Notes under the pieces: model-generated | The model's database searches: none | What the model was told of the DNA's origin: nothing | What the model saw: the letters and a program-made list of their open reading frames with translations, nothing else | Part shown: one piece after another, positions 17,096 to 27,608 of the stretch | How positions within the stretch are numbered: position 1 is the first letter of the stretch | Layout of the letters: each line of letters begins with the position of its first letter | Position numbers and translations under genes: made by a program | Assembly: GCF_015207655.1 (NCBI RefSeq) | Contig: NZ_JADEWN010000010.1 | Coordinates: 1-64,000, forward strand | Length of the DNA stretch: 64,000 nt | Direction of reading: 5' to 3' | DNA from: Gloeocapsopsis crepidinum LEGE 06123 | GTDB taxonomy: Bacteria > Cyanobacteriota > Cyanobacteriia > Cyanobacteriales > Chroococcidiopsidaceae

Positions 17096-19699
17096 TTAAT
17101 TAGATTCTGTTGTTTCTACGCGGAATCGCTCTACAGAGTTGAGTAGATCGCCTGCTACTTTCACAAGATTGATCAAAGAGCCGGAAACTCGCTGTGCTTC
17201 TTGAGAGTTAGCTTGAGCAGTTAATTCTACAGATTGCATGACAGAGGCAACTGCAAGTGATGTATCGGTTTGTGCAACTGTTTCTGCAGTAATCGAGCCA
17301 ACAAGTGTATCGATGCGATTAGAAACTTGAACAATGTCTTCTAGCGATCGCTTAGCTTGTTCTGCTAAGTGCGTTCCTTGAATAACTTGTTGCGTACCTT
17401 CTTCCATTGCTGTCATAACTGAACCCGTTTCGCTCTGAATTTGCTTCACGATTTGTTCAATTTCTCGTAATGCTTTAGCTACTCGATCTGCTAGTTGGCG
17501 AACTTCATCAGCTACAATAGCAAAACCCCTTCCTGCTTCACCCGCACGAGCAGCCTCAATACTCGCATTCAGTGCTAATAAATTCGTCCGCGAAGCAATT
17601 TGAGAAATCAATGCCACAATCTTAGAAATTTCTTGAGATGATTCGGCAAGCCTCTTGACTTTGCGTGTTGTTTCTGCAACTGTTTGGCGAATTTCTGAAA
17701 TACCTGCAACAGTTCTTTCTACTGCCTCTCCACCTTTTAAAGCCGTTGTTGATGCTGAGCGTGCTACTGTTTCTGCTTCTCTGGCACTTTCTGCAACTCT
17801 TTGAATTCCTTCAGTCATTACCTGCACTGAATTGAGTGTAACAGCGAGTTCTTCAGCTTGGCGTAATGCTTCAGAAGAGAGACTTTGAGCAAATGTCTCA
17901 CTGTCCGTTGCACCTTTACTAACCTGCTTGGCAGCAATTTTTACCTGTTGTACAATTTCTCTAAGACTTTGAATAGTCAAATTAAACGAGTCAGCAACAG
18001 CACCCATCACATCAGCACTGACTTCAGCACGCACAGTCAAATCTCCACGCGCTGCTCCTTCAACATCATCAAGTAACCGCATTACCTGACGTTGCAGATT
18101 TTCTTTTTCTTCTTCTTGTTCTTGAGCTTTATGCTGCGCTTCTCTCGTCGTTGCTTGAATGACATATGCCATTTCATTAAACTTAGCAACAAGTTGTCCC
18201 AACTCGTCTTGAGAGGCTGCTTGGGGAGTGAAATTACCTTCTCTCAAAGCATCAAACTGTAGATACAAATCTGCGGTTGTGCGTTTAATTTGTTTAGTTG
18301 TAATTTGTCCGAGAAAGCGTGTTGTTGCAAAACCTGCAACTCCAGCAGCAGCAGCAAGCATCCAACCAGTATTTCTCACTGCTGATCGACTCGGTACAGG
18401 AGACATAAACGAGCTACCTAAGCTGAGTGCTGCCACAACAACCGCAGAGACAACGCCTACACTACTCGCAGTTAGCCATTGTTTTTTTTCTAAAGAGGCA
18501 CTCTCAAACTGCTGACGCCATTTAGGAGTGTCACTTTGAGGCGTTGCTGAAGGATCGTGAGATAAGACAGGTACATCGGCGATTGCATCAGACGTTGGAA
18601 TAGCATCAACTTCACTATTTGTATCGTGAGATACCTCATTTGTTGATAAATCAAATTCAGAAATATTGCCTAGATCTTCAAAGGCATCAAATTCTGCAAT
18701 ACTAAATTCCTCAGTGTCCTGAATTGATGTCATAACAGAATCTGCATTAGGATGATCCAAGCTATTTACAGGAATTCTTGAGCCAAAGGTATCTTCAATT
18801 GTTCTGTCTGCAGCAGGACTGAGTTGTTCTATTTCTTCTATCTGAAGCTTTGTCGGAGACAATAATAGAGTTTGATCTTCAACCTCCTCTGCAAATAACA
18901 GGCGCGACTCATCTGCCTCAAAATTCTGTGGAGTTGAGTAACCAAAAGTATCTTCAATTTCAGAGGTTTCTACTTCTTCTAGATTAGGAAAATCCTCGAT
19001 TGATGTCGGTTGTACCCCAAGATCTGTGCTCCAAGCTTCTTCAGTAGTTGCAAACGACAAGTAGGACTCATTTGGTAAATTATCATCTTGTAGCGTCGTT
19101 TTACCAATCGACGACCGATCTGATTGAGGTTCTACAAAAGGATCGATAAAAGCATCGATTGATGTGGCATCATTGGAGCGATCGTCTATTGAGTTAGTAA
19201 AAGTATGCTCAAACGGTTGCTCAAATTCTGAAATAGCAGGTGTATTGTAGTCAAAATGTTCAAAATCAGCAGAACTGCCAGGATCAGCGTCTTCAAATGT
19301 TGCTTCGTTTTCTTGATGTTGCTCGCTGTTGAAGTTTATCTGATCGCCAGCAGTATCCATTAATAAATAAGTGTCTTCAAACTCTTTTTCTGAATAATTT
19401 GTATAGCCACTTGATAGCTGTGAGCTTTCGTGTTGAAGAATAGACTCTATAGCTTCGTTGGCACAATCAACTATGTCTGAATCTTCTGTAAGATTTAAAA
19501 CGGTGCGATACTCTTCTTGAGCTTGATCGTACTGTTGATATATACAGTAAATATGACCCCGTAACAGATGAGCATTCGCATCATCAGGAAACTCTTGTAG
19601 TAATCGCTCCACAATAGCTACTGCTATTTCATAGTTTCCTTGAATGTATGCTTTTTGTGCCTCTTGGTATTCCTGATCTTGATTGATACTTAGTGTCAT
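17096..19699 (-). CDS. Methyl-accepting chemotaxis protein, PilJ/HmpD-like, with N-terminal TPR
   Basis: 867 residues. A tetratricopeptide-like region comes first (about 8-90), then ~300 residues of acidic linker with two EDTFG motifs. Two closely spaced membrane helices (about 410-428 and 446-462), a HAMP domain (465-520) and the signalling domain with its conserved hairpin tip ([32 protein letters not shown]) follow. There is almost no periplasmic sensor: the extracytoplasmic loop is under 20 residues, so input is probably cytoplasmic, via the TPR/acidic region, or within the membrane. The receptor couples to the CheW protein 24 bp upstream and to the CheA/Hpt pair downstream. Confidence 0.93.
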   Translation of the reverse strand: MTLSINQDQEYQEAQKAYIQGNYEIAVAIVERLLQEFPDDANAHLLRGHIYCIYQQYDQAQEEYRTVLNLTEDSDIVDCANEAIESILQHESSQLSSGYTNYSEKEFEDTYLLMDTAGDQINFNSEQHQENEATFEDADPGSSADFEHFDYNTPAISEFEQPFEHTFTNSIDDRSNDATSIDAFIDPFVEPQSDRSSIGKTTLQDDNLPNESYLSFATTEEAWSTDLGVQPTSIEDFPNLEEVETSEIEDTFGYSTPQNFEADESRLLFAEEVEDQTLLLSPTKLQIEEIEQLSPAADRTIEDTFGSRIPVNSLDHPNADSVMTSIQDTEEFSIAEFDAFEDLGNISEFDLSTNEVSHDTNSEVDAIPTSDAIADVPVLSHDPSATPQSDTPKWRQQFESASLEKKQWLTASSVGVVSAVVVAALSLGSSFMSPVPSRSAVRNTGWMLAAAAGVAGFATTRFLGQITTKQIKRTTADLYLQFDALREGNFTPQAASQDELGQLVAKFNEMAYVIQATTREAQHKAQEQEEEKENLQRQVMRLLDDVEGAARGDLTVRAEVSADVMGAVADSFNLTIQSLREIVQQVKIAAKQVSKGATDSETFAQSLSSEALRQAEELAVTLNSVQVMTEGIQRVAESAREAETVARSASTTALKGGEAVERTVAGISEIRQTVAETTRKVKRLAESSQEISKIVALISQIASRTNLLALNASIEAARAGEAGRGFAIVADEVRQLADRVAKALREIEQIVKQIQSETGSVMTAMEEGTQQVIQGTHLAEQAKRSLEDIVQVSNRIDTLVGSITAETVAQTDTSLAVASVMQSVELTAQANSQEAQRVSGSLINLVKVAGDLLNSVERFRVETTESN

Positions 19700-19723
19700 T
19701 TGCCGTCTCCGCTTGCCTTAATT

Positions 19724-20260
19724 TCATACTGCTGCCCATCGATTACTCCGTAAGATTGCTTTTTGGTCGAGCAGTCGGAGACACTGATGGGTGCGATCGC
19801 CTAATAACCACTCACCCCGCAAATAGGGATTTATACTATCTGTTGTTGCTGTCGGTTGCTGGATTGCCTCAACATCTAACCACTCCATGCCGACAATTTG
19901 TTCTACCGCTAACCCCACGATTATTTCTTGATCTTCAACCGCAATAATCGGAATTTCTGCCCGATCTGTATTGACAGCAGACGTTTCACCTAAAAATTGC
20001 CCTAAGTCAGCTACCCACAGAACTCTTCCACGTAAATTTAATGTCCCTAGCATTAATGGAGAAGCATTAGGAATAGGTGTAATCCGATCTGGCGGTGCAG
20101 AAAGTACTTCTCTAATTGCCATTGCACTGAAGGCTAACTCTTGACCAGATGTAAGATAAAAGCGTAAATGTAGCTCTCCCTCTGGTCTTTCTAATTCTTG
20201 AAGCTGAGTTGAAGCTTGCTCTGGAGTACTACTTGTTAATAATTCTAGATTACCGACCAT
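19724..20260 (-). CDS. CheW-type coupling protein (HmpC/PilI-like)
   Basis: 178 residues with a single CheW domain (about 30-170): LRFYLTSGQELAFSAMAIRE, LGTLNLRGRVLWVADLG, and the hydrophobic GLAVEQIVG segment. CheW links receptors to CheA. It follows the CheY gene by 9 bp and precedes the receptor gene by 24 bp, so it is part of the same transcript. The order CheY-CheW-MCP-CheA matches the hmp locus of filamentous cyanobacteria and pilH-pilI-pilJ of Synechocystis. Confidence 0.92.
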   Translation of the reverse strand: MVGNLELLTSSTPEQASTQLQELERPEGELHLRFYLTSGQELAFSAMAIREVLSAPPDRITPIPNASPLMLGTLNLRGRVLWVADLGQFLGETSAVNTDRAEIPIIAVEDQEIIVGLAVEQIVGMEWLDVEAIQQPTATTDSINPYLRGEWLLGDRTHQCLRLLDQKAILRSNRWAAV

Positions 20261-20269
20261 AAGGTTAAT

Positions 20270-20635
20270 TTATCCTTGCAGTAATTGTTTAACCGTTCCT
20301 AAAAATTCATTTGATTGAAAAGGTTTAACAATATATGCATCAGCACCTTGTTTCATTCCCCAATGACGGTCAAATTCTTCACCTTTTGTCGAACACATAA
20401 TAACTCGGACATTTTGAGTTTTTGGGTCAGTTTTTAGCTTGCGGCAAAGCTCATAACCATTCATCCTTGGCATGACAACATCAAGCACTACGATTGATGG
20501 ACAAGATACCTGGATCTGTTCTAAAGCTTCAACTCCATCATGGGCTACAGTAACTTGTAAACCACTCCTTTGTAAGAGTTGTATAATAATTTCTCTTTGT
20601 GTAGGACTATCTTCCACAACTAGAACTGTTGCCAT
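20270..20635 (-). CDS. CheY-like response regulator (HmpB/PilH-like)
   Basis: 121-residue stand-alone receiver. VVEDSPTQRE is the acidic pocket, Asp52 in VVLDVVMPRMNG is the phospho-acceptor, and CSTK and KPF are the switch Ser/Thr and Lys motifs. It has no output domain and presumably acts by protein contact on the pilus machinery. It is the first gene of the minus-strand chemotaxis operon. The PatA/PilG-type regulator that usually precedes it in other cyanobacteria is absent from this window. Confidence 0.93.
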   Translation of the reverse strand: MATVLVVEDSPTQREIIIQLLQRSGLQVTVAHDGVEALEQIQVSCPSIVVLDVVMPRMNGYELCRKLKTDPKTQNVRVIMCSTKGEEFDRHWGMKQGADAYIVKPFQSNEFLGTVKQLLQG

Positions 20636-21250
20636 ATTTATTAACTTATCTCCTGTATAAAATTTGGTAGTTCAGGAATCAACTACTGTTTAATTTTCTA
20701 GAAAATATGAATTAGCTCTTAATGCTTTAACGTTGCATATACAATTAAAAATAAACTTAATGTGATAATGAATTTAAAAATAATTTGTTATACTGTCACA
20801 GAAAATTCTTAACTACAAAACTAAGTTAACGCTAACTAAATAAGTAACCAAGCGAGAATTTACTGATTGCTCTAATACACTCATAGTCTGAAATTTTCTC
20901 CTTTCGGTAAATACACGGTGGTAGATTTTGGAAAGTTATGATACTGCTATTATTTAGAGGCTTATTTGCTTGCTAAAGAAACTGACAATTGTTGTATATA
21001 TAAGGTTAATTTAAAATTAAAGTTGGGTAATTTGAATCTATTTATAAAACTATTAAATATGATTTGTTTAGGAGAGTAATTAATATTCAATTTCAACTGA
21101 TTGCCTCAATACTAGAAAAATAGGCTTACATACATAAACTAAGATTGTGTGCGTAATATTTTTGATAAATGCTTTTAGTCAATGTGATTATATTAGTTGA
21201 AGCTTTTAAAGTAATTCAATGAATTTGTATAAACTAAGAGGACGATTAGT
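20636..21250. other. 614-bp AT-rich divergent intergenic region
   Basis: The spacer lies between the start of the CheY gene on the minus strand and the start of hmpF on the plus strand, so it must hold the promoters of both units. It is visibly AT-rich and contains no open frame of 60 codons or more on either strand. I see no clear hairpin, repeat or RNA gene. Confidence 0.6.
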
Positions 21251-22981
21251 GTGCTGTATTTAGCAGAAGTTCAAAAGCAGAAAAGTGGATTTATGGGTGC
21301 TGGAAAGGTTGAAATTAAATTGCTAGCATTTCAGCGAAGTGACCAAAGTTGGAATTCTGTACCAGGAGAAGAAGTTATTCCTGTTGAAGAAGCTAGTAAT
21401 CTTGCTACAGGGACATTGGTATTAGCTGATGTAAATGCAAATCGACAAGTGCAACGCATTCAAGAAGCAGGACGCCCTTTAGTTAATATTTTGCAAAACT
21501 TCTCTCGCTTACTCGAAAAATTTAAGCGTCAGGAAGAAGAGATTGAGCAGTGGAAACAATCTTTGACTTATCAAAGTCAGGAAATGAATCGTCGCAATAT
21601 GGAAATGGAAGCGCGTTTGGAACAACTTCAGCAAACAGAGGCAGAGTTTAAACAATTAGAAGCACGTCACCACGAACTAAAAACTGGGCAAGAAGAGGCA
21701 GAAATGTTGCGCCAGGAAATTGAATCTAGCCACCAGAGTTTAGCTAAGGCTTGGCAAGAGCTAGAAAGGGAAAAGCGTCGTCTGACAGAATTACAACATT
21801 CAGCTCTAGATGAATTTCAAATAGATCAAATTCAGCAATTGATAGCACACTTGTCTGAAAACGCGTTACCTAAATTACTCCAAGAACGACTGACCGTTTT
21901 GCTAGACAATATTAAGAATGGACAGACCGTATTAAGTCAGCATTGGCAGCAAATAGAACAGCAGCAAACTTCTGCAAGTCAACAACAACAGGAATTTGAA
22001 AATATCGCTCAAGCATGGCAGGAAACCTTTGCAGAGTGGCAACAGATTCAGCACCAATTAGAGCAGTTAATGTCTGAGTTGAAAGCACAAACTGCTATCT
22101 TAAATTATAAGAAAGAATATACTCAATCGTTGAAGTTACAGTTACAAGAACACGATAAATTACAGCAAGTAATATCTCAAATGACTGAAATTAATAGTCA
22201 GTTGGATGTTAGTCATCAAGTAAATGTAACTGAGTTAGAACAAATGCCATTAGAGCAATTGCAACAAGTTGTACATGATTTGCAAGAAGACTTGAATCGA
22301 AATTCTCATTTTGTGAACGATCAAGAGGAAGAACTAAAATTTCAAAAGCAAACTGTAGAAGAATTGCAAGCAAAACTGAATGATGGTGATGCTTCAGTAA
22401 GAGGACAAGTAGAGACTGAATTAGCTGAAGAATACGATCGCTATCAAATGCTAAATGAAACTTTAGTCGGACAACGCCAAAATCTCCGACTACGTAAAGC
22501 AGTTTTGCAGCAGTATTTACAGATTTTATGGCGTCAGCAAGGTGTCAATTATTTTATGGCGCTTACTGATGAACCCAGCGTAGATTTAAAGCCTGTGTTA
22601 GCACAACTTGAGGGACATAAGCACCAAAAAGTTGAGGAACTGCAAAAACTAGAACAAGAGCTTGCACAGTTACAATCGAGTATCGAACATCTACAAAGCT
22701 TAGTCGATACTCAAACTCAGCTTTGCACTGTTAAACAGCAAGAATGGCACAATCTAGAGCAAAATTTACATTCCTTACAAGCGTCTGTAGCAGAAGCTTG
22801 GGGAAGAGTGAATTTGTCACAAGAGGTATTGCAGCCAATGCAAGAAAATTGGAACTCCCTGCAGCAACCATTAGAAGAGATTGCCGCTACCCTTAATGAC
22901 AGCAATGAGCATCAGAAAATAGCCCACCTTTGTCAAGTTTTGGAAAGCCTCATTCCTCAAATTGAAACGGCAGTGCCTTAA
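21251..22981 (+). CDS. hmpF: Pilus motility taxis protein HmpF
   Basis: 576 residues. A short conserved N-terminal globular region (MLYLAEVQKQKSGFMGAGK to about residue 85) is followed by almost continuous Glu/Gln/Leu-rich coiled coil to the C terminus. The conserved opening and long coiled coil are those of HmpF, a cyanobacterial protein needed for type IV pilus activation and polar placement in motile filaments. Divergent placement next to the CheY-CheW-MCP-CheA operon matches the hmp locus as I recall it from Nostoc and supports a joint role in phototaxis or gliding. It begins with GTG, preceded by an AAGAGGA ribosome-binding site near 21236. Confidence 0.9.
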   Translation: MLYLAEVQKQKSGFMGAGKVEIKLLAFQRSDQSWNSVPGEEVIPVEEASNLATGTLVLADVNANRQVQRIQEAGRPLVNILQNFSRLLEKFKRQEEEIEQWKQSLTYQSQEMNRRNMEMEARLEQLQQTEAEFKQLEARHHELKTGQEEAEMLRQEIESSHQSLAKAWQELEREKRRLTELQHSALDEFQIDQIQQLIAHLSENALPKLLQERLTVLLDNIKNGQTVLSQHWQQIEQQQTSASQQQQEFENIAQAWQETFAEWQQIQHQLEQLMSELKAQTAILNYKKEYTQSLKLQLQEHDKLQQVISQMTEINSQLDVSHQVNVTELEQMPLEQLQQVVHDLQEDLNRNSHFVNDQEEELKFQKQTVEELQAKLNDGDASVRGQVETELAEEYDRYQMLNETLVGQRQNLRLRKAVLQQYLQILWRQQGVNYFMALTDEPSVDLKPVLAQLEGHKHQKVEELQKLEQELAQLQSSIEHLQSLVDTQTQLCTVKQQEWHNLEQNLHSLQASVAEAWGRVNLSQEVLQPMQENWNSLQQPLEEIAATLNDSNEHQKIAHLCQVLESLIPQIETAVP

Positions 22982-23089
22982 AAAGTCATCAGTTAAGTAG
23001 TTGGGCATAACACATAAGACACTTTTTATATTCGTTCATAGTTAGTCGCAGTTCACTATTGACTATTAATTTTATTTTTACCCACTTAT

Positions 23090-24088
23090 TTAGGGTGCTA
23101 GATTTGTGTAAATCCATAAAGAGCCATTTTTCACTTGGGCGATCGCTCCTCCAGGTAAAGGATCGCTTTGAGAACCGTTAGGGGCTGCAATCAAAACAAC
23201 AACTTTCTCGATGTGCTCAAAGCTAGGAGACGCTTGCAGCATTTGTTGCAAAACTCGACGGATGACGCGACGTTGTAACGCTAGCGGTGCAGTACGTAAG
23301 ACAAGACAATTGAGCTGAATAGTTGCTTCATTGGTCGTTACTGTTGCATTTTGCTGCAGTTGTTGAGCCTCTGATTCTAGGTATTCTACCTCTGCTTGTA
23401 AAATTTCTGCCGTCTGAGCTAAATTGTGCTCGACTTTAGGATTGAATTGATACAAATACGGTAGCAGTTCTTGACGAATCCGATTCCTTGCATATTTGAG
23501 GTTTTGGTTAGTTGAATCTTCCCAAACCTGCAGTTGCATTTCCTGACAAAATTGTGCAGTTTCAACTCGCGTTATTTCTAATAAAGGACGCACTAAGATA
23601 ATTTCTGCTGTTAGTGGGCGATGCCATGTGAGTGCTTGCAAACCATCAGCACCACTACCACGAATTAAGTTATAAAGTAGCGTTTCAGCGCGATCGCTTG
23701 CCGTATGACCCGTGACAATATGACTATAGTTGTTTTTTTGGGCGATCGCGCTTAAGGTTTGATAGCGCCATTCTCTAGCGGCTGCTTCACTGTGTAATCT
23801 GCAATCAGTAGTTTCACTGTAGAACGGTATATTCCACCACTGGGCAAGCTGGGATACATAAGTTGCATTTGCTGCTGCATCACTACGCCATTGATGGTTA
23901 CAATGGGCAATACCTAAGTGCCATTCCCACTTGGGTTGTAAGTCTAGAAGTAATTTGGCTAAGCATAGTGAATCTTGCCCTCCTGATACAGCAACAAGTA
24001 TGCGTTGGTGGCGTGGCAAAAGACAACGCGATCGCAATATCCGATGTACTTTCGCGTGTAACAAACTCCAATTCGAGCATTTAGCCAT
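23090..24088 (-). CDS. tilS: tRNA(Ile)-lysidine synthetase TilS
   Basis: About 332 residues. It attaches lysine to C34 of the CAU-anticodon tRNA-Ile, changing its specificity from Met to Ile codons. The PP-loop ATP pyrophosphatase motif is VAVSGGQDSLCLAKLL near residue 30. Family motifs AHCNHQWRSDA, TGHTASDRAETLLYNLIRGSG and ARNRIRQELLPYL are all present. This is the short cyanobacterial/plastid form without the long C-terminal tRNA-binding extension of E. coli TilS. I chose the ATG at 24088; the frame extends to a TTG at 24103, adding five unlikely residues. It follows ccsA by 32 bp. Confidence 0.95.
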   Translation of the reverse strand: MAKCSNWSLLHAKVHRILRSRCLLPRHQRILVAVSGGQDSLCLAKLLLDLQPKWEWHLGIAHCNHQWRSDAAANATYVSQLAQWWNIPFYSETTDCRLHSEAAAREWRYQTLSAIAQKNNYSHIVTGHTASDRAETLLYNLIRGSGADGLQALTWHRPLTAEIILVRPLLEITRVETAQFCQEMQLQVWEDSTNQNLKYARNRIRQELLPYLYQFNPKVEHNLAQTAEILQAEVEYLESEAQQLQQNATVTTNEATIQLNCLVLRTAPLALQRRVIRRVLQQMLQASPSFEHIEKVVVLIAAPNGSQSDPLPGGAIAQVKNGSLWIYTNLAP

Positions 24089-24120
24089 CAAAAGAAAGCA
24101 CAATTAGCCACAAGACACAA

Positions 24121-25158
24121 CTAGAAAAACCAACCGTAAGAATGTAGACCTTTACCCAAGAGATTAACACCGAGATAGCAAACCCAAACGACAACAAAGC
24201 CAGTTGCAGCTAGAATTGCTGGGCGGCGTCCTTGCCAACCACGAGTAATTCTTGCATGAAGATAAGCCGCGAATACTAGCCATGTAATCAGCGCCCAAGT
24301 TTCTTTTGGGTCCCAACTCCAGTAAGAACCCCAAGCTTCGTTTGCCCAAACTGCACCCGCAATAATCCCAATTGTGAGCAGCGGAAATCCTAAACCAATG
24401 ACGCGATAGCTAATGTTATCAAGCGTGTCGGCTAGGCTGAGGCGCTGAGGTGATAAGGGTTCTGAATGGGTAGGATTTGGAGTTTGAATTGTTTTTACTG
24501 CCTCAATGACTGCGGTGCTGCTGCCATTACTTTGAAAAGCCGCAACAGAGTTATCTAAATTAATCTCGGTTGGCGTGACTTCACCAGCTTTGTGCAAAAC
24601 ATAACCATTGTTGCGATAACCACCCGTACCAACTGAACTACCTTGAAGGGCAACTTTTTGACCGCGAGTAACAACAAGAAAAGCTATAGCAAGGAGAGAG
24701 CCTACCATTAAGGCTGCATAGCTAATCATCATCACACTAACGTGCATCATCAACCAATTGGACTTAAGCGCTGGTACTAAGGGCGCGGCTGATTGCATAT
24801 CATTTGGTAATGTCAGTGCTGCAAAAGCAGAAATCCCCATCGCGACAGGTGTTGTCACCACACCGACTAAACGACTGCGAGTATTATTTTCAGCAATTAA
24901 ATGAACTGCTGTAATGCCCCAAGTTAGGAAAAACAAAGATTCATACAAATTACTAATGGGAAAATAACCCGCTTCTAACCATCTTGCTCCTAGTAAAGTC
25001 GCAATACACAAGTTAGCAATCGCCATACCAGCTGTTCCTAAAGCTGGAAGATAGCTCATTCGTGGAAAGGCTACTCCTGTCCAATAGAGCAACATTGTCA
25101 TAAATAAAATTGCAAAGGAAGCATTATCTAACCAATTTTGTAGTAAAACGAGATTCAT
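24121..25158 (-). CDS. ccsA: System II cytochrome c biogenesis protein CcsA (CcsB/ResC family)
   Basis: 345-residue polytopic thylakoid-membrane protein of the heme-handling family. With Ccs1 it moves heme to the lumen and attaches it to apocytochromes c, including cytochrome f. The tryptophan-rich WWD motif [18 protein letters not shown] lies near residues 276-293, and conserved histidines flank it ([22 protein letters not shown]). A non-conserved soluble loop (about 180-240) separates the membrane halves. The plastid homologue is ycf5/ccsA; bacterial HMMs call the same protein CcsB. It is probably co-transcribed with tilS. Confidence 0.95.
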   Translation of the reverse strand: MNLVLLQNWLDNASFAILFMTMLLYWTGVAFPRMSYLPALGTAGMAIANLCIATLLGARWLEAGYFPISNLYESLFFLTWGITAVHLIAENNTRSRLVGVVTTPVAMGISAFAALTLPNDMQSAAPLVPALKSNWLMMHVSVMMISYAALMVGSLLAIAFLVVTRGQKVALQGSSVGTGGYRNNGYVLHKAGEVTPTEINLDNSVAAFQSNGSSTAVIEAVKTIQTPNPTHSEPLSPQRLSLADTLDNISYRVIGLGFPLLTIGIIAGAVWANEAWGSYWSWDPKETWALITWLVFAAYLHARITRGWQGRRPAILAATGFVVVWVCYLGVNLLGKGLHSYGWFF

Positions 25159-25216
25159 AATAGTTTTTCGTGTTCTCTCAATCTTTATATAAAGTTTGAC
25201 ATGATGACAATATCTG

Positions 25217-25305
25217 GCGACTAAAGTCGCGGCTTAATACCCCAAGTTTACCTCCGTGGACTAACGAAAATATAAGCGTCGTCAAAACCTATGAAGATAG
25301 GTTTT
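25217..25305. repeat. Composite intergenic hairpin repeat, copy 2
   Basis: GCGACT-aa-AGTCGC (25217-25230) is followed 14 nt later by the slightly degenerate AGTTTAC-ctcc-GTGGACT (25245-25262), and then by a perfect AAAACCTAT-gaag-ATAGGTTTT (25284-25305). The first two elements match the order and 14-nt spacing of the copy at 60177-60222. It lies between the DUF3352 gene and ccsA, both on the minus strand. Confidence 0.7.
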
Positions 25306-25407
25306 GTTTGTGTAACTGTGGTTTTAACCGCCAATTGTGTCTTACTCTGATCCTATCTGGTAGCGTAGCCTATTGTCTGATAAAGACGGATTAAATTAGG
25401 TAAGTAC

Positions 25408-27096
25408 TTAATGACTCGTTGTCAAAATATTTTCTCTGTTTTCAGAACTTTGGCTTTGAGACTTTTCTTTTTCTAATGAAACAAAAATATCGTAACGGAT
25501 ACTGCGCTCATCACTAACAGCAGCAGTTCCTCCTATTGAGCGCGTTGCTTCTAGCAAAATGTTTTGTCCAGGAATTAGCTGTGGCAAAGGTAAAGCCTTA
25601 ACAGTAGGATTAATATCTAGGAAAAACTGACCGTTGTTAGGATTGAGTTTAGGAACAGTATTTTGAAATTGTGTTGTACTCGCTAAGTTTTTTGTAGGTT
25701 GTGGCAGCAGACGTTCAACGATGGGAGCGCCTAAGGTAACAAAAGCAACGTTGTTATCTAACCAACCACGAGTAGCTGTTAGAGTACCAAATGGTGCGAT
25801 CCAATTAGTAAATGTGTTGTTACCTAACTGTGTTTCTTGAGTTTTGAATTGATAGCGTCTTTGCAGTACTTGCTCTAGCTGTTGAAATGATTTGTTGGCG
25901 GCTGCGCGATCGCGTGTCTCGATCATTAGTACCAATGAAAGCATAAAATCTTGTTGCGCTTGCGTTGATGCAGGCACAATTGCCAGGGAGAATTCACTGT
26001 TCATCCAGCTAAGTAAATCTCGATCTAAATCCAAACCGGTCAATGATTTAAAGCCTGCACGTAAATTTTCAGGTGGAAACGGTGCTAAGGGATTTGATTG
26101 TGAGGATGTAACGTAGTCTTGCCACAGTTGTTGTAAATTACCACCAGAAAGCATCATAAAAGTTTCAGATGGTAAGCGTTGCTGCATCTGACCTGCACTA
26201 TTTTCTACTCGATGCAGGCGCTGGCTATTCGGGTTTAACCAAGAAATACTTCTAAATCTTAATCCCTCTGGTTCTATAGTAATTGTACTAGCCAGCCCTT
26301 GATTTTCTTTGAGGCGAGTTAAACTTTGGGGAATTGCAGTCTGTGCCGGATTAGCTTGAGCAACTCTCGCTGCGATCGGTACATTGAGATAGACTTGGGC
26401 AAAGCGATTTGGCTGAGTAATCTTACTGATTGCTGTTATATACCCTGGTACCTTTGCTAGAGATAGCCCATTTTCATAAGTATCTATTGCTTTTTCAGTT
26501 GCTTGAGGATTATCACTCACAACGATAAAGCGTTGATCGAGAACAGCGGCTGAATAGTTTGTGTTCCCTGTACCTGGCGTTTCTTGAATTTGAGTGCCTT
26601 TATAGTTACGCGAGATCCATTTATTTTGAGTTTGAGATTTTGATTCCCAGACTTGCTGCGCAGCTGCTTGATCGGCGATTGGTAACACCATCAGTAGAGC
26701 TTGGTTTTGATTCGTTGGCGCAGGGTTAGTAGTTGTATTGGTATTAATTTCAGGAGGTAAAAAAGCGATTGTTGCCTCTTTACCAATCCAGGGTTGAATG
26801 TCTTGCTGGTAATTGTAACTATAGGCAGTGAGTAAGCGATCGCGCCACTGCCTAAAATTCTTTTCTAATTCGGCTTGCGTTTGCACTGTGCCAAATTGAC
26901 GCAATTGTTGCCACTGATTTTCATCTGTAGACACTGATATTGTGAGTAACGCTTCTTGAGGGACAATGTTTGCTCCCACAGGCATCTGTGTTAATCTATT
27001 TTGTTGAGTTAATACCCAATAAGTCGCTGCTGTGACGCCAACTAAGCAGCCTGTAATAATGACAGCGGGTAAAACGCGATCGCTTTTTTTTAACAT
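25408..27096 (-). CDS. DUF3352 domain-containing protein
   Basis: 562 residues. An N-terminal membrane anchor (VLPAVIITGCLVGVTAATYW, about 9-28) is followed by a large soluble domain of the DUF3352 family, found mainly in cyanobacteria. The domain is presumably periplasmic or lumenal. It shows the family's repeated pattern of a substrate-like core (EATIAFLPPE; LDQRFIVVSDNP; LDNNVAFVTLGAP). No catalytic motif is recognised and the function is unknown. The start at 27096 shares a 512-bp divergent spacer with pstS that holds a Pho-box-like repeat, so phosphate control of this gene as well is possible. Confidence 0.85.
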   Translation of the reverse strand: MLKKSDRVLPAVIITGCLVGVTAATYWVLTQQNRLTQMPVGANIVPQEALLTISVSTDENQWQQLRQFGTVQTQAELEKNFRQWRDRLLTAYSYNYQQDIQPWIGKEATIAFLPPEINTNTTTNPAPTNQNQALLMVLPIADQAAAQQVWESKSQTQNKWISRNYKGTQIQETPGTGNTNYSAAVLDQRFIVVSDNPQATEKAIDTYENGLSLAKVPGYITAISKITQPNRFAQVYLNVPIAARVAQANPAQTAIPQSLTRLKENQGLASTITIEPEGLRFRSISWLNPNSQRLHRVENSAGQMQQRLPSETFMMLSGGNLQQLWQDYVTSSQSNPLAPFPPENLRAGFKSLTGLDLDRDLLSWMNSEFSLAIVPASTQAQQDFMLSLVLMIETRDRAAANKSFQQLEQVLQRRYQFKTQETQLGNNTFTNWIAPFGTLTATRGWLDNNVAFVTLGAPIVERLLPQPTKNLASTTQFQNTVPKLNPNNGQFFLDINPTVKALPLPQLIPGQNILLEATRSIGGTAAVSDERSIRYDIFVSLEKEKSQSQSSENRENILTTSH

Positions 27097-27608
27097 GGCT
27101 GAAAAAGAAAAATAATTTTGTATTATTGATTTCTGTAAACGAGAGTCTGTGACGGCAAGCGAATAACCTCTAAGATATTTTTCTGGTCTAACAAACTAAT
27201 CAATGCTTAAGCCACCGCTGTATAATGTCTAGCCTTGCAAAATTTAGACCCGATTAATTCTAACTGTTTTCATTTGTATTCGTTTTAGCCATTAGATCCA
27301 ACCTCTACTTAAACTTCACTTAACCTAAATCTGCCAAGTTATTTATGGTGCTTAAACTTACTGAGCGAAAAGATCAGTATACCCACATAGGTCAAATCTA
27401 AATGGTGATACTGAGCGTAAGGTAAATCAGAGTTCACTACTGAAGTCACATTGAGATGCATCAGCTTTTATGCAGGCAGAAATGAATTAAGCAGTTACTG
27501 ATAGTTTGTTTCCACTCTGTGGCGACATTTCCTATAAACAACCTTGATTATTTCTCGACTTTTCTCTGAAACTTTGTGTTGAATTTGTTGCAAATTGTCA
27601 AGAACCAT
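27097..27608. other. Divergent spacer upstream of pstS
   Basis: 512 bp between the DUF3352 gene and pstS with no gene of its own. It contains the Pho-box-like tandem repeat near 27297-27326. Short open frames on the minus strand that enter from pstS are shadows. Confidence 0.6.
27297..27326 (+). promoter_or_regulatory. Pho-box-like tandem repeat (PhoB/SphR site)
   Basis: Three 8-bp units at an 11-bp period: TCCAACCT (27297), CTTAAACT (27308) and CTTAACCT (27319), separated by 3-nt spacers. The cyanobacterial Pho box is known as tandem PyTTAAPyPy(T/A) units spaced by 3 nt. Units two and three fit well; the first is degenerate. Its position about 280 bp ahead of pstS fits control of the pst operon by the SphS-SphR phosphate system. 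Confidence 0.65.

Noticed and set aside
27097-27608. NtcA-type GTA-N8-TAC sites in intergenic regions
   Set aside because: Inspection of several spacers gave only imperfect matches with wrong spacing.
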